DNA of 64,000 nt from UBA4744 sp963717135 (GTDB lineage Bacteria; Actinomycetota; Acidimicrobiia; Spongiisociales; UBA4744), in assembly GCA_963717135.1 (NCBI GenBank), contig CAVQVN010000003.1:186001-250000 (forward strand), read 5' to 3'. Every line of letters begins with the position of its first letter. Within the stretch, counting starts at the first letter, position 1. Shown piece by piece: positions 25,976 through 36,177 of the stretch. The notes beneath the pieces were generated by a model. It was not told the origin of the DNA. It saw only the letters and a list, made by a program, of their open reading frames with translations, and did not search any database. The position numbers and the translations under genes were made by a program.

Positions 25976-26386
25976 TCATCGATCCATATCGAGGACCAAC
26001 TCGATCTCCCCCCGCAGACGGGCTAGTTCCGCATAAGCCTCCGCGAAGCCAACGATCTGCTGGTTACGAGGCGGGCACTCGAAGAAGGCATCCTCGGCAA
26101 CCTCGACCCAGTCGGCCACCGCGTCGTCGATAGCCAGATCAGGGGTTGGGAACAGGTCGTTCCGATTGCTTCGAAGAAAGGCAAGTGCATCGCTGCAGAC
26201 CGCCCGATCGGGATCGGTATTCCCGATCGTCGCCTCGCTCGGGATCCCGTCGGAGACGCGTTTCCAGATCGGTTCCCACGTCTCCACAGTCGGCCGGGAA
26301 GTGGCGCATGAAGCAAGAACGAGAACGATCAGCAGCAGGGCGGCGCCGCCGGCGCGTCGGGAGGTAGGTCGGGGTCTACAGAACAT
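25976..26386 (-). CDS. Secreted lipoprotein of unknown function
   Basis: 136 residues. The N-terminus has arginines, a hydrophobic run AALLLIVLVLASC with lipobox LASC, so the mature protein starts at Cys27 and is lipid-anchored outside. The rest is acidic and helical, ending in AYAELARLRGEIELVLDMD, with a second and third Cys (VCSDALAFL and FECPP) that may form a disulfide. No family recognised. Twelve bases separate its start from the end of the broken flippase gene on the same strand, so it may once have been its downstream partner. Confidence 0.7.
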   Translation of the reverse strand: MFCRPRPTSRRAGGAALLLIVLVLASCATSRPTVETWEPIWKRVSDGIPSEATIGNTDPDRAVCSDALAFLRSNRNDLFPTPDLAIDDAVADWVEVAEDAFFECPPRNQQIVGFAEAYAELARLRGEIELVLDMDR

Positions 26387-26397
26387 CCGCCAAAATG

Positions 26398-27430
26398 CTA
26401 ACCGGCTGCGTAGGGAGTGCAGCTGCGAGTCTCGACTTCATTCGCGCTTCCCTCAAACAACCGCGACACGAGCCTCTTCAGGGTCAGGCGCCAGAGGATA
26501 GGGAGCCAGAAGGTCAGAGCCGGAAGACCAGCACGCCACCGACGCCGTGCCGGCCGGACTGCCAACGGCGGTCAGGCCGGCAACCAATGCCGCTTCGAGG
26601 CGCCAGCCACCGGGTAGGTGCGATGAGGCGATGGCTGCTCACCAGGTAGACGGCCACAACCTTGCCGGTGGAATGGTGCGACCAACGCGTCCATGGCGAA
26701 GGCAGAGCCAGTGCGTTGGACAGCGTGATGAGCGCCGATCCGCCGAACAGCTGGAGGGCCGCACCGGGTGGCGCAGCGTCGCTCCCAGTGCCCTGGCGGA
26801 CTTCACAACTTGGGGGAGCACTTCCCGTTGTCCGAACGGGCTCCATACGATGGCACCCACCACGATTGCTACCACGGCGGCAGCCACCAGCAGTTCCCAG
26901 CTGGGAGGCACCCGGACGTCGCCGAGCAAGCTGCGACCGTATACCGCCACCGCGATAACCAGGCTGACCATGTGGACCAGCACACCGGCGACGGCGTTGA
27001 GCCCTACCGCGGTGGCGCCGATCGCCGGCGGCACACCTTGCCTATCGAGGAAATGGAGGTTGGTAGTGAGCGCTCCGATTCCTTGGGGCGCCAGGAGGCC
27101 GGTGAAGGCAGTGGCGAGGGTCGTCTGGTCGCAGGCCACAGAGGAATGGCTTGCTCGAGCGGATCCCTGGAGAGAGATGGCTCCACCGGGGTAGCCAATC
27201 AGAGAAACGGCCAGGGCGGCCAGCAGCCACCAGAAGGAGCCCGTCTGGACCTGCTGGATGGCATCGGGCAGTTCTTTGACTTGCGGCAGAATGATGTGGA
27301 CCGCAAAGGCCAAGGCTGCCAGGCCGACGACCACCCGCGATGTTTCTTCCACTTGCCGGTGCGGGTATCGGTCACGGTCGAACCGACCGATGGTCCCGCC
27401 AATCTCGGTCGGTCGAATGCACCCTCATGA
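26398..27430 (-). pseudogene. Frameshifted flippase-like / lysylphosphatidylglycerol synthase TM protein
   Basis: Residues IILPQVKELPDAIQQ, WLLAALAVSLIGYPGGAISL, GLLAPQGIGALTTNLHFLDR and VGLNAVAGVLVHMVSL follow the UPF0104/flippase-like family in order. The frame is lost near 26765 (the continuation GAALQLFGGSALITLSNALAL lies in another frame), again near 26615, and near 26550-26520, where LVAGLTAVGSPAGTA, VLVFRL and TFWLPILWRLTLKRL sit in three different frames. The 5' end also lacks a good start in frame. If intact it would be a multi-helix lipid-handling membrane protein. Either a true pseudogene or a patch of assembly indels. Confidence 0.75.
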
Positions 27431-30014
27431 TCGTACCGATCGCCGGGCGGGCCGATTCAGCTGCTTGTTGAAGAACCATCTTTTCGTGGCTTCCGCCGCC
27501 ACGAGATAGACAAGGGCGATACCGGCGATGGATAGATAGAAGGTGACGTCGAGCGTTGCGAATCCCAACAGCGACCGTAGGGTGTCAAGGGAAGCAAGGC
27601 CGTGACAACGGCCACGGCCAGCGTAGCCAGCAGCAGACTTCTACCCGGCCGGCTCTTGAAGAAGGGCAACCGGGTACGGACGACCAGTACGACCAGCGCC
27701 GCGGAAACGACGGACTCTATGAACCAACCTGTGCGGAACTGGTCGGGTGACGCTTTCAGGAGAAGTAGCAGGACCCCGAAGGTTGCATAATCGAACACGG
27801 AACTGAGGATGCCGAACGTGATCATGAATCTGCGGATGAAGCCGACATCCCAGTGCTCGGGATGGTCGAGGGTACCGGGATCGACCCGGTCTGCCGAGAT
27901 CGATAACTGGGGCAGATCAGTGAGGAGATTGGTGAAGAGGATCTGCTTGGGAAGAAGCGGAAGGAACGAGAGAAAGAGTGAAGCCCCGGCCATGCTGAAC
28001 ATGTTTCCGAAATTGGCGCTGGTGGCGGCGAAGATGTACTTGAGGGTGTTGGCGAAGGTCCGTCGACCTTCCGTTACACCATCCAGAACGACTGCCAGGT
28101 CCTGTTCGAGGAGCACGAAGTCGGCTGCTTCTTTGGCTACATCTACAGCGGTGTTGACCGAGATTCCCACATCCGCGGCGTGAAGGGCGGGGGCATCGTT
28201 GATGCCGTCGCCCAGGTAGCCGACCACGAGACCTGCTTGGCGGGCCGCCACAATGATCCGCTCCTTCTGCCCGGGATCGACTTCGGCAAACACTTCCGTG
28301 CCGCCGACGCGCTGGGCGAGACCGTGGTCGTCGAGCTGGGCTAGATCGGTGCCGGTCAGGATGGTGGCGGGATCGAGCCCAACCTGGCCGGCCACATGGG
28401 CGGCTACCAAGCGGTTGTCGCCCGTGATCATCTTGAAGGCGACGCCCTCCCGTTGAAGCTCTCCCACGATCCTTCCGGCGTCGGGCTTAGGAGGATCGGC
28501 CAGAGCGATGATCCCCAGGAACTGCAGGTCGGTTTCATCGTCTACCTCAATCGTGAATCCGTCAACTAGCCGCGATGCCACTCCGAGAACTCTGAACCCC
28601 TGGCCACTCAGGTCGGAAAATAGCCGGTTGATCGAATCCATCTGGGTCTCGAGGGCAACGACGTTTCCATCATCAAGTCGGGCCGAAGCGCACGCTGCCA
28701 ACACGTTTGTCAGGGCCCCTTTGGTGAACATACGGCGGGCGCCGTCCGGATCAGAGACCAGGACGGTGAGCCTTTTCCTGTTGAAGTCGTAGGGGATTTC
28801 GCCGAGCTTGTCGTAACCGGTGAGGTCATACGAGCCGTAGACGCGGAGGGCCTCATCGATGGGATTGGCAAAGCCCGCTTCGAAGTGGGCGTTGACGTAG
28901 GCCGCCAGCAGCGCCTGGTCGCTTTCGGCGCCACCGGCGTCGAAAGCGCCGTGGACCTGCACGGTTCCTACGGTGAGCGTGCCGGTCTTGTCCGAACAGA
29001 GGACGTTCATCGACCCGAGGTTCTCGATGGCAGCCAGCCGCTTCACGATCACTTTCTTGGCGGCCATGTTCCTCGCTCCATGGGACAGATTGACGCTGAC
29101 GATGGCGGGCAACAGCTGGGGAGTCAGACCGACGGCCAGTGCCAGCGAGAACAGCAGGGAATCGAGCACCGGTCTCTTCAGCAACAGGTTGACACCGAAG
29201 ATGGCAACCACCAGGACCAGCGTGAACCGAACGAGCAGGATGCCGAGCTGTCGGAGACCCCGCTGGAAGTCTGTCGGTGGAGCGTCCTGAGCCAGCCGGG
29301 TCGATACCGATCCGAGCTCGGTGGCTCGGCCGGTACTGGTGATCACCATGGTTCCGGTTCCGGTGACCACATGGGTGCCCATGAAGAGCATGTTCGAGCG
29401 ATCGCCCAGCGGGGTTGTCTCTTCGACGAGCCCTGAACGCTTCGCCACGCGGAAGGGTTCAGCCGGTCAGGCGGCCTGATCCGACTAAAGATTCGTTGCT
29501 TGCAACCAGATCCCGTAGGCGGGAAGGACACACCCGCCGGCAAAATAACCACATCGCCGGGCACCACGTCCACCAGCGCCAAACCGCTCGCTCGTCCGTC
29601 CCGGAGCACTTGAACGGTGGTGCGCACCATCGCCAACAACTCCGAAACGGCGTTGGCTGCTCCACGTTCCTGCCAGAAGCCCAGCCAGCCACTGACGACC
29701 ACAATGAAGAGAATGATTCCCGCATCAGCCAGGTCCCGCAGGAAGGCGGACAAGATAGCCGCGGCCATCAGCGTCAGGACGATCGGGCTGGTGAACTGTC
29801 CGATCAGCTGACGGCTCGTTCGTCGAGCGTGTCCGGTGCCACCGATTTGATTGAGGCCGTAGCGGTCCAAGCGGACGACCGCCTCCGTCGAGCTGAGGCC
29901 GCTCGGGTCGCTGCCGAGCTGCTGGAGCAAAGCATCAACTGGTAACGACCACGGTGTCGGGACCCTCGACTGTCCGGGAGCGTCTTTCGTTCCGGCCCGG
30001 GAAGATCTCCGCAT
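27425..30014 (-). pseudogene. Frameshifted magnesium-translocating P-type ATPase (MgtA-like)
   Basis: The N-terminal part (30014 down to about 29530) has SLPVDALLQQLGSDPSGLS and GDVVILPAGVSFP. The next segment (LVASNESLV) is in a second frame, and the main body from RVAKRSGLVEETTPLGDRSN on is in a third. The body holds the phosphorylation motif CSDKTGTLT, the hinge LGDGINDAPALHAADVGISV, and the MgtA-type membrane end. A further shift near 27580 moves the last residues (FYLSIAGIALVYLVAAEATKRW) out of frame. At least three indels disrupt it, one in the TGEP loop. An active enzyme would import Mg2+ with ATP. Broken in this sequence; error cannot be excluded. Confidence 0.8.
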
Positions 30015-30393
30015 CCGGTGATCGTAACCGTGTGCGAAGCAGTCCTGGATCTCCCCTCTGGCCTAGCAGGATCCGACCTGCCCGCCTTCGGAGTCCGTGG
30101 CGAGCCTTGATCCTCTGGCATCTCAGGAGGCGCAATTGCGTTCATTTGATGGCAAACTCCGCGACGGACGGGTTCAAGCGGCCAACCCTGCCGACAGGTC
30201 CGCGTCGGCGCACATGTTCGGCTAGAACCAGTCTTCGGTGTACGTTTGTCGGTGCAGAAGCCGCGGAACCGGTTCACCACGGTAGGTCATTGTCCAGGCC
30301 GGTGAACCGGTCGATCGGTTCATTCACACGCCCTTTGACCTTCCCACCGGGAGTGAGGCAAACAACGGCACGAATGTTGCCCGGGCGAACCGC
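30015..30393. other. Gap without a recognisable gene
   Basis: No coding frame with family similarity on either strand. The only structure seen is an inverted repeat CCGGTTCACC (30269-30278) and GGTGAACCGG (30301-30310), 10-bp arms with a 22-base loop, about 290 bases upstream of the ATPase remnant's start. It could be an operator or leader hairpin for that gene. Confidence 0.5.
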
Positions 30394-30996
30394 CTATCGG
30401 TCTGCAGAAGATCTCTCGATTCGACGACTACTGCTCGGAAACCGGTTCGATCGACCGCCGCCCCGCAAGCGGCGCGGTCCGGCCATGAACCGGTACAGGG
30501 CCACCAGCAGCACGGCTCCAATCATCACCAGCGACACGACCCGGTACCAACCGGAGGTGGTGTCCGCACCGGCGAGAGCCGCATGGATCGAAACCATCCA
30601 GAACAGGGCGAAACTCGCTATGTGAACCTGTTTCCATAAACGCTTGGGCAGCCGCTTCATGAGCAAGGAGGTTCCCTCAACGGCCATCAGCAGATAGAGA
30701 CCGATCACCCCGAAGGCGACGGCCAACGGACGCCACTGCGAAGTACCGGGCACCAGCAAGTCGACCCAGGAGAACTCGACATAGCTATCGAGCATCAGGC
30801 CCGCCAGGTGAATGCCGACGAAGATCACGCTCAAACCGCCCAGCCAGCGGTGCAGGGAGAGCAGCCAGGCCGGACGGCGACGGTCTTTCAGGATCGAGGT
30901 CGACAGGAACATCCCCCACAAGGTGGCCAGGGTCAAAAGCCCCCAGGCGACGATTCCCGACGAGCGAGCCAGATACCAGTAGATCTGCTCGTTCAT
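30394..30996 (-). CDS. Ferric-reductase-like transmembrane protein
   Basis: 200 residues from ATG at 30996. Five to six helices: IYWYLARSSGIVAWGLLTLATLWG, then LHRWLGGLSVIFVGIHLAGLML, GLYLLMAVEGTSLLMK, LWKQVHIASFALFWMVSIHAAL and VMIGAVLLVAL. The histidines in HRWLG, GIHLAG, QVHIAS and SIHAAL are placed to bind two b-haems, as in the FRE-type domain of MsrQ and ferric reductases. The ATG overlaps the apbE stop, so the two are coupled. Such pairs usually serve an extracellular flavoprotein electron chain. The Arg-rich tail of about 30 residues looks non-conserved. Confidence 0.85.
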   Translation of the reverse strand: MNEQIYWYLARSSGIVAWGLLTLATLWGMFLSTSILKDRRRPAWLLSLHRWLGGLSVIFVGIHLAGLMLDSYVEFSWVDLLVPGTSQWRPLAVAFGVIGLYLLMAVEGTSLLMKRLPKRLWKQVHIASFALFWMVSIHAALAGADTTSGWYRVVSLVMIGAVLLVALYRFMAGPRRLRGGGRSNRFPSSSRRIERSSADR

Positions 30997-31916
30997 AGGA
31001 AGACCCCCAGATTCGACCCGATCGCGAGTGTGTGGTCGTCCTTGATGATCACGCCGGTCAACCCGGCCGCTTCGATGACTTCCAGAGCCGCGTTCGGTGT
31101 CGAAGCAACCATGGCGACTTTGGAGAAGGCCTCGGCCATCCATCCGCTTCCCGCCACGACCGTGGCCGCAACCACCCCGTTGCCGGGTCGATCACCGGTT
31201 CGGGGATCAATCAGATGATGCTCGGCTTTCCCCCCCACCAACCAAGTCCTGATCAAAGTCGATGAAGAGGCGATCGCTCCTTCCCCCATGCAAACGGTGA
31301 CCAGGGTGCCCTTGGGGTCGAAAGGATCCTCGATGTCGACGACCCACGCCCCTGCTTCCGGGGCCCGTCCTCGCACGCGGAGATCCCCTCCCAGATTGAC
31401 CAGTGCCCCGGCGGCTCCGGCCTCGATGATCTCCTCGGTCACGATGTCCGCGGCCAAACCCTTGCCGATCCCGCCGGCATCGAAGGCCACACCATCTGGA
31501 ATTCGCACGATGTTGGCCGTCGGGTCGATCTCGATACCCCGGCAACCGGGGGCGGGACCTTCAACCGGCCGGCCGGCCATCCGGCTCTCCCGCCCTTCCC
31601 CATAGCGACTGGCCGCATAGCCCTTGGCCAGCAAGGAGGCGAGCACTGTTGGGTCGAACATGCCGTGTGTGAGGCGATGCGCCTCAACGGCTGCCGAGAA
31701 CAGCAGCAGGGTGTCGTCCGAGACGACCAGCTCGTGGTCGGGATGGGTGTTGAGCCTGCTCACCTCGGAAAGGGGCAGGAAGCGGCTCCACTTGCGTTCG
31801 AGGTCCTGCAGTCGGCGCTCGGCGGCATCGAGCATCCGCTCGTCTCCTTCAACCGCAAGCAAGTGCACCTCGCTGCCCATGATGCGTGACCGCCGCTCGC
31901 GGTAATCTGCTTCCAC
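30993..31916 (-). CDS. apbE: FAD:protein FMN transferase (ApbE)
   Basis: 307 residues. ApbE signatures: KWSRFLPLSEVSRLN, AHRLTHGMFDPTV, the core VAFDAGGIGKGLAADIV (FAD and Mg site), ALVNLGGDLRVRG, SSSTLIRTWLVGG with HHLIDPRTG, and TVVAGSGWMAEAFSKVAM. It attaches FMN covalently to a Thr/Ser of target proteins. No signal peptide, so it acts inside or uses a partner. It is coupled to the ferric-reductase-like gene; the expected FMN-carrier protein upstream is not recognisable, and the sequence there is damaged. Confidence 0.92.
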   Translation of the reverse strand: MEADYRERRSRIMGSEVHLLAVEGDERMLDAAERRLQDLERKWSRFLPLSEVSRLNTHPDHELVVSDDTLLLFSAAVEAHRLTHGMFDPTVLASLLAKGYAASRYGEGRESRMAGRPVEGPAPGCRGIEIDPTANIVRIPDGVAFDAGGIGKGLAADIVTEEIIEAGAAGALVNLGGDLRVRGRAPEAGAWVVDIEDPFDPKGTLVTVCMGEGAIASSSTLIRTWLVGGKAEHHLIDPRTGDRPGNGVVAATVVAGSGWMAEAFSKVAMVASTPNAALEVIEAAGLTGVIIKDDHTLAIGSNLGVFL

Positions 31917-32245
31917 CGCTTCTGGTGATGCTCAACCTCTGACGGGCAGGGATCAAAGGGGCGGTGGAACTGCACACCGGGAGCGGGTTTCGCCAGCACC
32001 ACTCGGTGCCGGTTAACTGCGCAGCGGCGGTCACTCCGGCGGTGAAGGTCCGCCTTCTGCGGCCGGCAACGCGGCATTCCAACCATGCCGGCCATCATTC
32101 CAGCATCATCGTCGTCGAGACTCCAGCACCGCCATTCGGGAGGCCGGGCGGGAGGAGTTCGCTTGGATCGAACCTGGCCGGTCCGGCCGGTTGCGCGGAC
32201 TGCCGATCTGGAGGCGTCGTATACGTTCCTCAGTAGCAAGATCAG
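31917..32245. other. Gap without a recognisable gene
   Basis: Several overlapping open frames, none with a hydrophobic core, a known motif or a ribosome binding site. Could be remains of a gene upstream of apbE, but I cannot identify it. Confidence 0.5.
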
Positions 32246-32729
32246 TCATCGTCGTGGACCAGTCTTCGTGATCGGCACCTCGTACCAGTCGTCGTATCTG
32301 GAGGTCTGACGGGAGGCGAGATCTCGGAAACATCCACGACACCGGTCGCCGATCACCGAGGAAGTGAACTCGACGAGACGCGCTCCGTCAGTGAAGCTCA
32401 CCGCCAGTTGGGGGCCGGTAGTGGTGACGGCCGCCTGCCAACCGGGGTGGCGACTGAGCAACCGACAGGGAGCTTCCGGAGCGTTCAACCATGATGACGC
32501 CACCCCGGAATCTCATAGGCGAGCAGCTCAGGCTGTTCTACGACCGCCGCAGGCTCAACGTGATCCGCACCGGGGAGGTCGCCGGCGGAGCCACCGCCAC
32601 GGTGGGATCGGCTGATCAGGTCGGCATCCGACGTCGTGCTCAAGATGCGAGATTGGCTGCTGCGGCGGTAGCCCGGCAGCAGGACGCGACGATCGACGCT
32701 GCGGTGACAATGGCCGTTCGGTGTTTCAT
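32246..32729 (-). pseudogene. Remnant of a secreted protein gene
   Basis: ATG at 32729 with GAAGGA nine bases upstream opens MKHRTAIVTAASIVAS, a clear signal-peptide-like start, but the frame stops after 29 codons at 32640. Other minus-strand frames go on with protein-like sequence (DADLISRSHRGGG, then from about 32503 a segment with GWQAAVTTTGPQLAVSF and RLVEFTSSVIGDRCRGCF), ending at 32246. I read this as one secreted protein broken by at least two shifts; it could have been the flavinylated partner of apbE, but no FMN-binding motif is visible. Low certainty. Confidence 0.35.
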
Positions 32730-32940
32730 TGGTTTTCCTTCACAACAGTTTCGTAAGTGGTGATTACCGTACGCAGGGGTGGGTGAGGAACAGCTGAGGA
32801 AGGTAAGGATTGGGAAAGATTTCTGCTCTGATGAAAAAATGGCATCTGCATATATGCGAATCCTGCTGGTGAAGACGACTCCTCGATGGCCGAGTCGCTC
32901 ATGGATGTTATCTCCCAACGAATGGTTGCCGGAGTCGCAC

Positions 32941-33745
32941 ATGACGTCGTATCTGGAAGGTCTGACGGGACGAGATCTCGGGCTGAGCGCCGTCGCCGGT
33001 GTCGAGTCGGACATTTTGGCAACCGAGTTGCGTCGGCGGCCCTGGTGGATTCACGATCTGCTGGGCCGGGCCGATGTCTTCGAGAAGGTAATTGACCGCC
33101 ACGCTCACCCCTCCGACGTGGTCTCGCCGTTCCTGCTGTTCGCGGTCCTGATGCACAAGACCGCCGAGGATCTGCGTGAGGCTACCTACGTGAACGAATG
33201 GGTCGGACCGGAATCGAGGATGCCCCTCTTTGACGTCCTCCGCTTGGAGTTTGTGGCGGATCCGGGCCGGACCTGCTTCCTGACCACATCTGCTTTCCTC
33301 CTTTGCGGTGCCCGAGGCACCGCCCGTCCCGGCCGGGCCGTTCGATCTGCACGGCCTGGCGCTGTGGCTGGATCAGGTGCTCCCCGGCGATCGAGTCACT
33401 CTGCTGCGGCGCCTCGGTGACCTGAGCCTGTTCCTGACGGGCGTCCTTCCAGACCACACGGGCCGGAGACGGTTGCGTCCGGTTGAAGCCGAACGGTTGG
33501 GTCGAACTGTCGGCCTGAAGCCCGACGAAATGCTGACTCTGTGCGAGCCAGGCAGCCTTTCCGAAGGCCTCGACGCCCTGGAGTCGCTGGGATCTCGCTG
33601 GTATGGAGCCGCCCTGTCGGGGGGCGGCACACCGCCGGTGGTCGGCGACGTCGCGACCCGATTTCGCTCGGCTCGCCGAGTGCTCAACCACCTAGCCGAT
33701 CGTTATCTGCATCGGATCGAACCGGCTTGGAAACTGGCCGCCTAG
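32941..33745 (+). pseudogene. Conserved hypothetical gene split by one frameshift
   Basis: The first frame (ATG 32941: MTSYLEGLTGRDLGLSAVAG, then RRPWWIHDLLGRADVFEKVID) runs to about 33300, and the protein continues in the +1 frame (AVPEAPPVPAGPFDLHGLALWLD, VTLLRRLGDLSLFLTGVLPDH, SARRVLNHLADRYLHRI) to 33745. The pieces join around TCFLTTSAFLL/FAVPEAPP. Restored, it is about 267 residues, soluble and helical; the second half resembles actinobacterial hypothetical proteins I cannot name. An independent start at 33308 for the second half is possible but lacks a ribosome binding site. Confidence 0.6.
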
Positions 33746-33866
33746 CCGGTTAGACAGGCTGCTCGCGGCGGGCGGCAGGTCTTGATCCGGCGTTCGGCGT
33801 GGTCTAGACCGATTCAGGAACCATGCTGAGGGTCCCGTCGATTTCCAGCACCCCTGTTCCACCTCT

Positions 33867-34289
33867 CTAGCAACCCTCGGGCGACTCCCCGGCTCCGACC
33901 CGTCGCTGGATGTCGGTGGTGATTTCCTCGAGTCTACGAATGAGTTCGAGCGCTTCGGAATCGGTGTTGTAATCGTGGAGGGCGAGTTCAGCCGAGATCT
34001 GATCGGCTCGACGAGCGGCGATCAACAACACCGCCCCCTGCAGCGCCGCCACACAAGAGAGCAGGAGGTTTAGGAGGATGAATGGGTACGGGTCGAAGCC
34101 CGTGTTTCGGTTGAAGGCCATCCAGATCGCCAGGAACAGCAAGGCAGCCAGGACAAATGCCCACGAACCCATGCCGTTGCGGAGCCGGTCGGCGGCCCGC
34201 TCTCCCATGGTGAGTTGTTCGTCGCTTCGCACCGCTGGATGGGATCGCCAGATCCCCCGTGCTAACTGGATTCCACGTTCCTGTTTCAT
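33867..34289 (-). CDS. DUF1003 membrane protein
   Basis: 140 residues from ATG at 34289, with GGGAG before it. Two helices, SWAFVLAALLFLAIWMAFN and FDPYPFILLNLLLSCVAALQGAVLLIAARR, with the family's GFDPYPFILLN motif, then a coiled C-terminal helix LELIRRLEEITTDIQRR. DUF1003 proteins are small cytoplasmic-membrane proteins of unknown role. The RADQISAELALHDY segment is typical. The gene stands between the broken hypothetical gene and the DUF819 transporter, 58 bases downstream of the latter, same strand. Confidence 0.85.
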   Translation of the reverse strand: MKQERGIQLARGIWRSHPAVRSDEQLTMGERAADRLRNGMGSWAFVLAALLFLAIWMAFNRNTGFDPYPFILLNLLLSCVAALQGAVLLIAARRADQISAELALHDYNTDSEALELIRRLEEITTDIQRRVGAGESPEGC

Positions 34290-34347
34290 TGGTTTCTCCC
34301 TTTCGGAACGGCCGACATCGGGACGGTCGATCTCAGATTGATTGGTC

Positions 34348-35481
34348 TCATGGCTGCAGCAGATAGGCGATGGCCAGCCCCGCATAATTGCCGACCGCGT
34401 AGCCGACCACTCCGGTTGTCAAACCTGACACAACGATCTCCCGATTCTTGAGGACGGCCGCGATCGGGCCGACGAAGGCCGGCCCGAAGACCGCAGCGGT
34501 TGACGTGATCAGCACGGTGTCGACATCGATCCGGAAGAGAGCGGCCAGCAAGTAGTGCAACAAGATCGAGGCTCCCAGGACGATCGCTACAAACACGAAC
34601 ACGGTTGAGAATGCCTCGGCCATCTCGCGGATATTGGCCAGCGTTCCGATGGCGACCGCAAAGATCAGCAGCAGATACTGCCCGGTCTCGTAGGCACCGG
34701 CCAGGTTGCGAATGCGGGGAACGAAAGAAAGCGCAATCCCCAGGGTCGTCACACTCAGGATCACCGGCGCGATCGGCAGGGAGTCGTCGAATATCGAGAC
34801 GACGGCGACGGTCACCGCAGCAACCAATACCGAAAGACCGATAGCTCCGGCCACGTCCCTCGGCTGGGTCCTGATCGCCTCCACCGGATCGGCCTCCAAT
34901 CCGGATCCCTGCGTCGCACGCCCGACCACGGTCCGCTGGAAGGCCGGCAGGAACTTGAGCAACACCCGCTGGGCGACCGTCATGAGGAACAGCAGGTAGA
35001 CGGCCGATAGGATCACATCGGCCCCGTTGACCAGGACGAACTTCTCGTCGGTCACCTCGAGGGCGAGACCGATGGCGCTCATGTTGGGCGTACCACCCGT
35101 GTACACCCCAACCGTCATCCCGGCCATCTTCCAGGTCTCGGGGTCCTGGTTGCTCAGGATCACCGTGGTGACCGCCGCTACCACCATCACCGCCACCGTT
35201 GCCAATCCAAACGACAGGACCGCCTTGGGCGCCGTACGCAGCCACTTGGGAAAGTCGGTCGAGAACAACAACAACGGGATGGCCAGCAACACAGTGACCT
35301 CGGTGACGGTGTTGGCCAATTCGGTATCGGGCGTCCAACCGGGGGCATTGCCGAGGATGATGCCGAACAGATAACAAAGCACCACCGGGCTCAGCCACTC
35401 CAGCACCTTGCTGCGATTGGCGCCGTAGACCGCCAGGGCAGGGAAGCCCAAGAACACGAGTGCCAGAACGATGGTTCCCAC
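34348..35481 (-). CDS. DUF819 family multi-pass membrane protein
   Basis: 377 residues with about eleven membrane helices. The conserved motifs GVYTGGTPNMSAIGLAL and LSAVYLLFL in the middle, and TSTAAVFGPAFVGPIAAVLKNR with VVSGLTTGVVGYAVGNYAGLA near the end, are characteristic of DUF819 (YjcL-like) proteins, relatives of bile-acid/sodium symporter folds. The glycine-rich repeats in each half suggest an inverted-repeat transporter. Substrate unknown. Probably in one operon with DUF1003. Confidence 0.85.
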   Translation of the reverse strand: MGTIVLALVFLGFPALAVYGANRSKVLEWLSPVVLCYLFGIILGNAPGWTPDTELANTVTEVTVLLAIPLLLFSTDFPKWLRTAPKAVLSFGLATVAVMVVAAVTTVILSNQDPETWKMAGMTVGVYTGGTPNMSAIGLALEVTDEKFVLVNGADVILSAVYLLFLMTVAQRVLLKFLPAFQRTVVGRATQGSGLEADPVEAIRTQPRDVAGAIGLSVLVAAVTVAVVSIFDDSLPIAPVILSVTTLGIALSFVPRIRNLAGAYETGQYLLLIFAVAIGTLANIREMAEAFSTVFVFVAIVLGASILLHYLLAALFRIDVDTVLITSTAAVFGPAFVGPIAAVLKNREIVVSGLTTGVVGYAVGNYAGLAIAYLLQP

Positions 35482-35616
35482 GCCGCTCCCTCCGTCGCTA
35501 CGACGCTAGTGGGCGGAGGAGTTGAGTGCCGGACAGGATGACGCTTTCCGCCACCGACGGCATAGACTTCTGCCGAGCTGCCGCGATCCTCGCGAGCCGC
35601 AGATGAGGAGCAGGCC

Positions 35617-36108
35617 TTGGCCACGTCGGTAGGAGCTTTTGTCATTAGAGCAGACGGCGGTGAGACGGTCCGCGGCCCGGCAGGAGGGCCGGCCACCATC
35701 AAGGCCCGGACCGCGACCACCGGCGGCACATTTGCCTTCCTCGAGGTCACGGTAGGGCCGAAGGAAGGCCCCCCTGAGCACGTTCATGCTCGGGAAGACG
35801 AGATGTGGTACATCCTCGAAGGCCGTTTTCGTTTCATTGCGGACGGCGACATATTGGATGCGGACCGGGGCTCGTTCGTGTTTGTTCCGCGCGGAACTGC
35901 CCACTGTTTCCAGAATATCGGTGATGAAGCCGCCACGATCCTGGTGATGTTCACGCCGGCAGGTATGGAGCGTTTCTTCGAGCAACACGCCCAGCTCCCC
36001 GCCGGACCGGTCGATCCCGACAGATATCGGGAGATCGCGAGGAACAACTGGATGGACGTCGTGGGCCCGCCCCTCGCTCAGTCTCACCCGGAGTCTCGAG
36101 AGAGCTAG
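35617..36108 (+). CDS. Cupin domain protein
   Basis: 163 residues from TTG at 35617, with GAGGAG seven bases upstream. The cupin motif 1 is PPEHVHAREDEMWYILEGRFRF (His-x-His..Glu metal ligands) and motif 2 is GSFVFVPRGTAHCFQN (third His). It is a single-domain, metal-binding beta-barrel; the C-terminal helix FTPAGMERFFEQ is common in quercetinase-like and small enzymatic cupins. The reaction cannot be named. It precedes tag by 69 bases. Confidence 0.85.
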   Translation: MATSVGAFVIRADGGETVRGPAGGPATIKARTATTGGTFAFLEVTVGPKEGPPEHVHAREDEMWYILEGRFRFIADGDILDADRGSFVFVPRGTAHCFQNIGDEAATILVMFTPAGMERFFEQHAQLPAGPVDPDRYREIARNNWMDVVGPPLAQSHPESRES

Positions 36109-36177
36109 CCGCGAGCAGCCGATTACCCGACGGGTCGTCGGATCCGCGGTGGTTCGAGCGCCGTAGCATCCCGGCAC

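Noticed and set aside
30269..30310. 10-bp inverted repeat CCGGTTCACC/GGTGAACCGG as terminator
   Set aside because: No gene ends nearby and no T-run; possible operator but unsupported.
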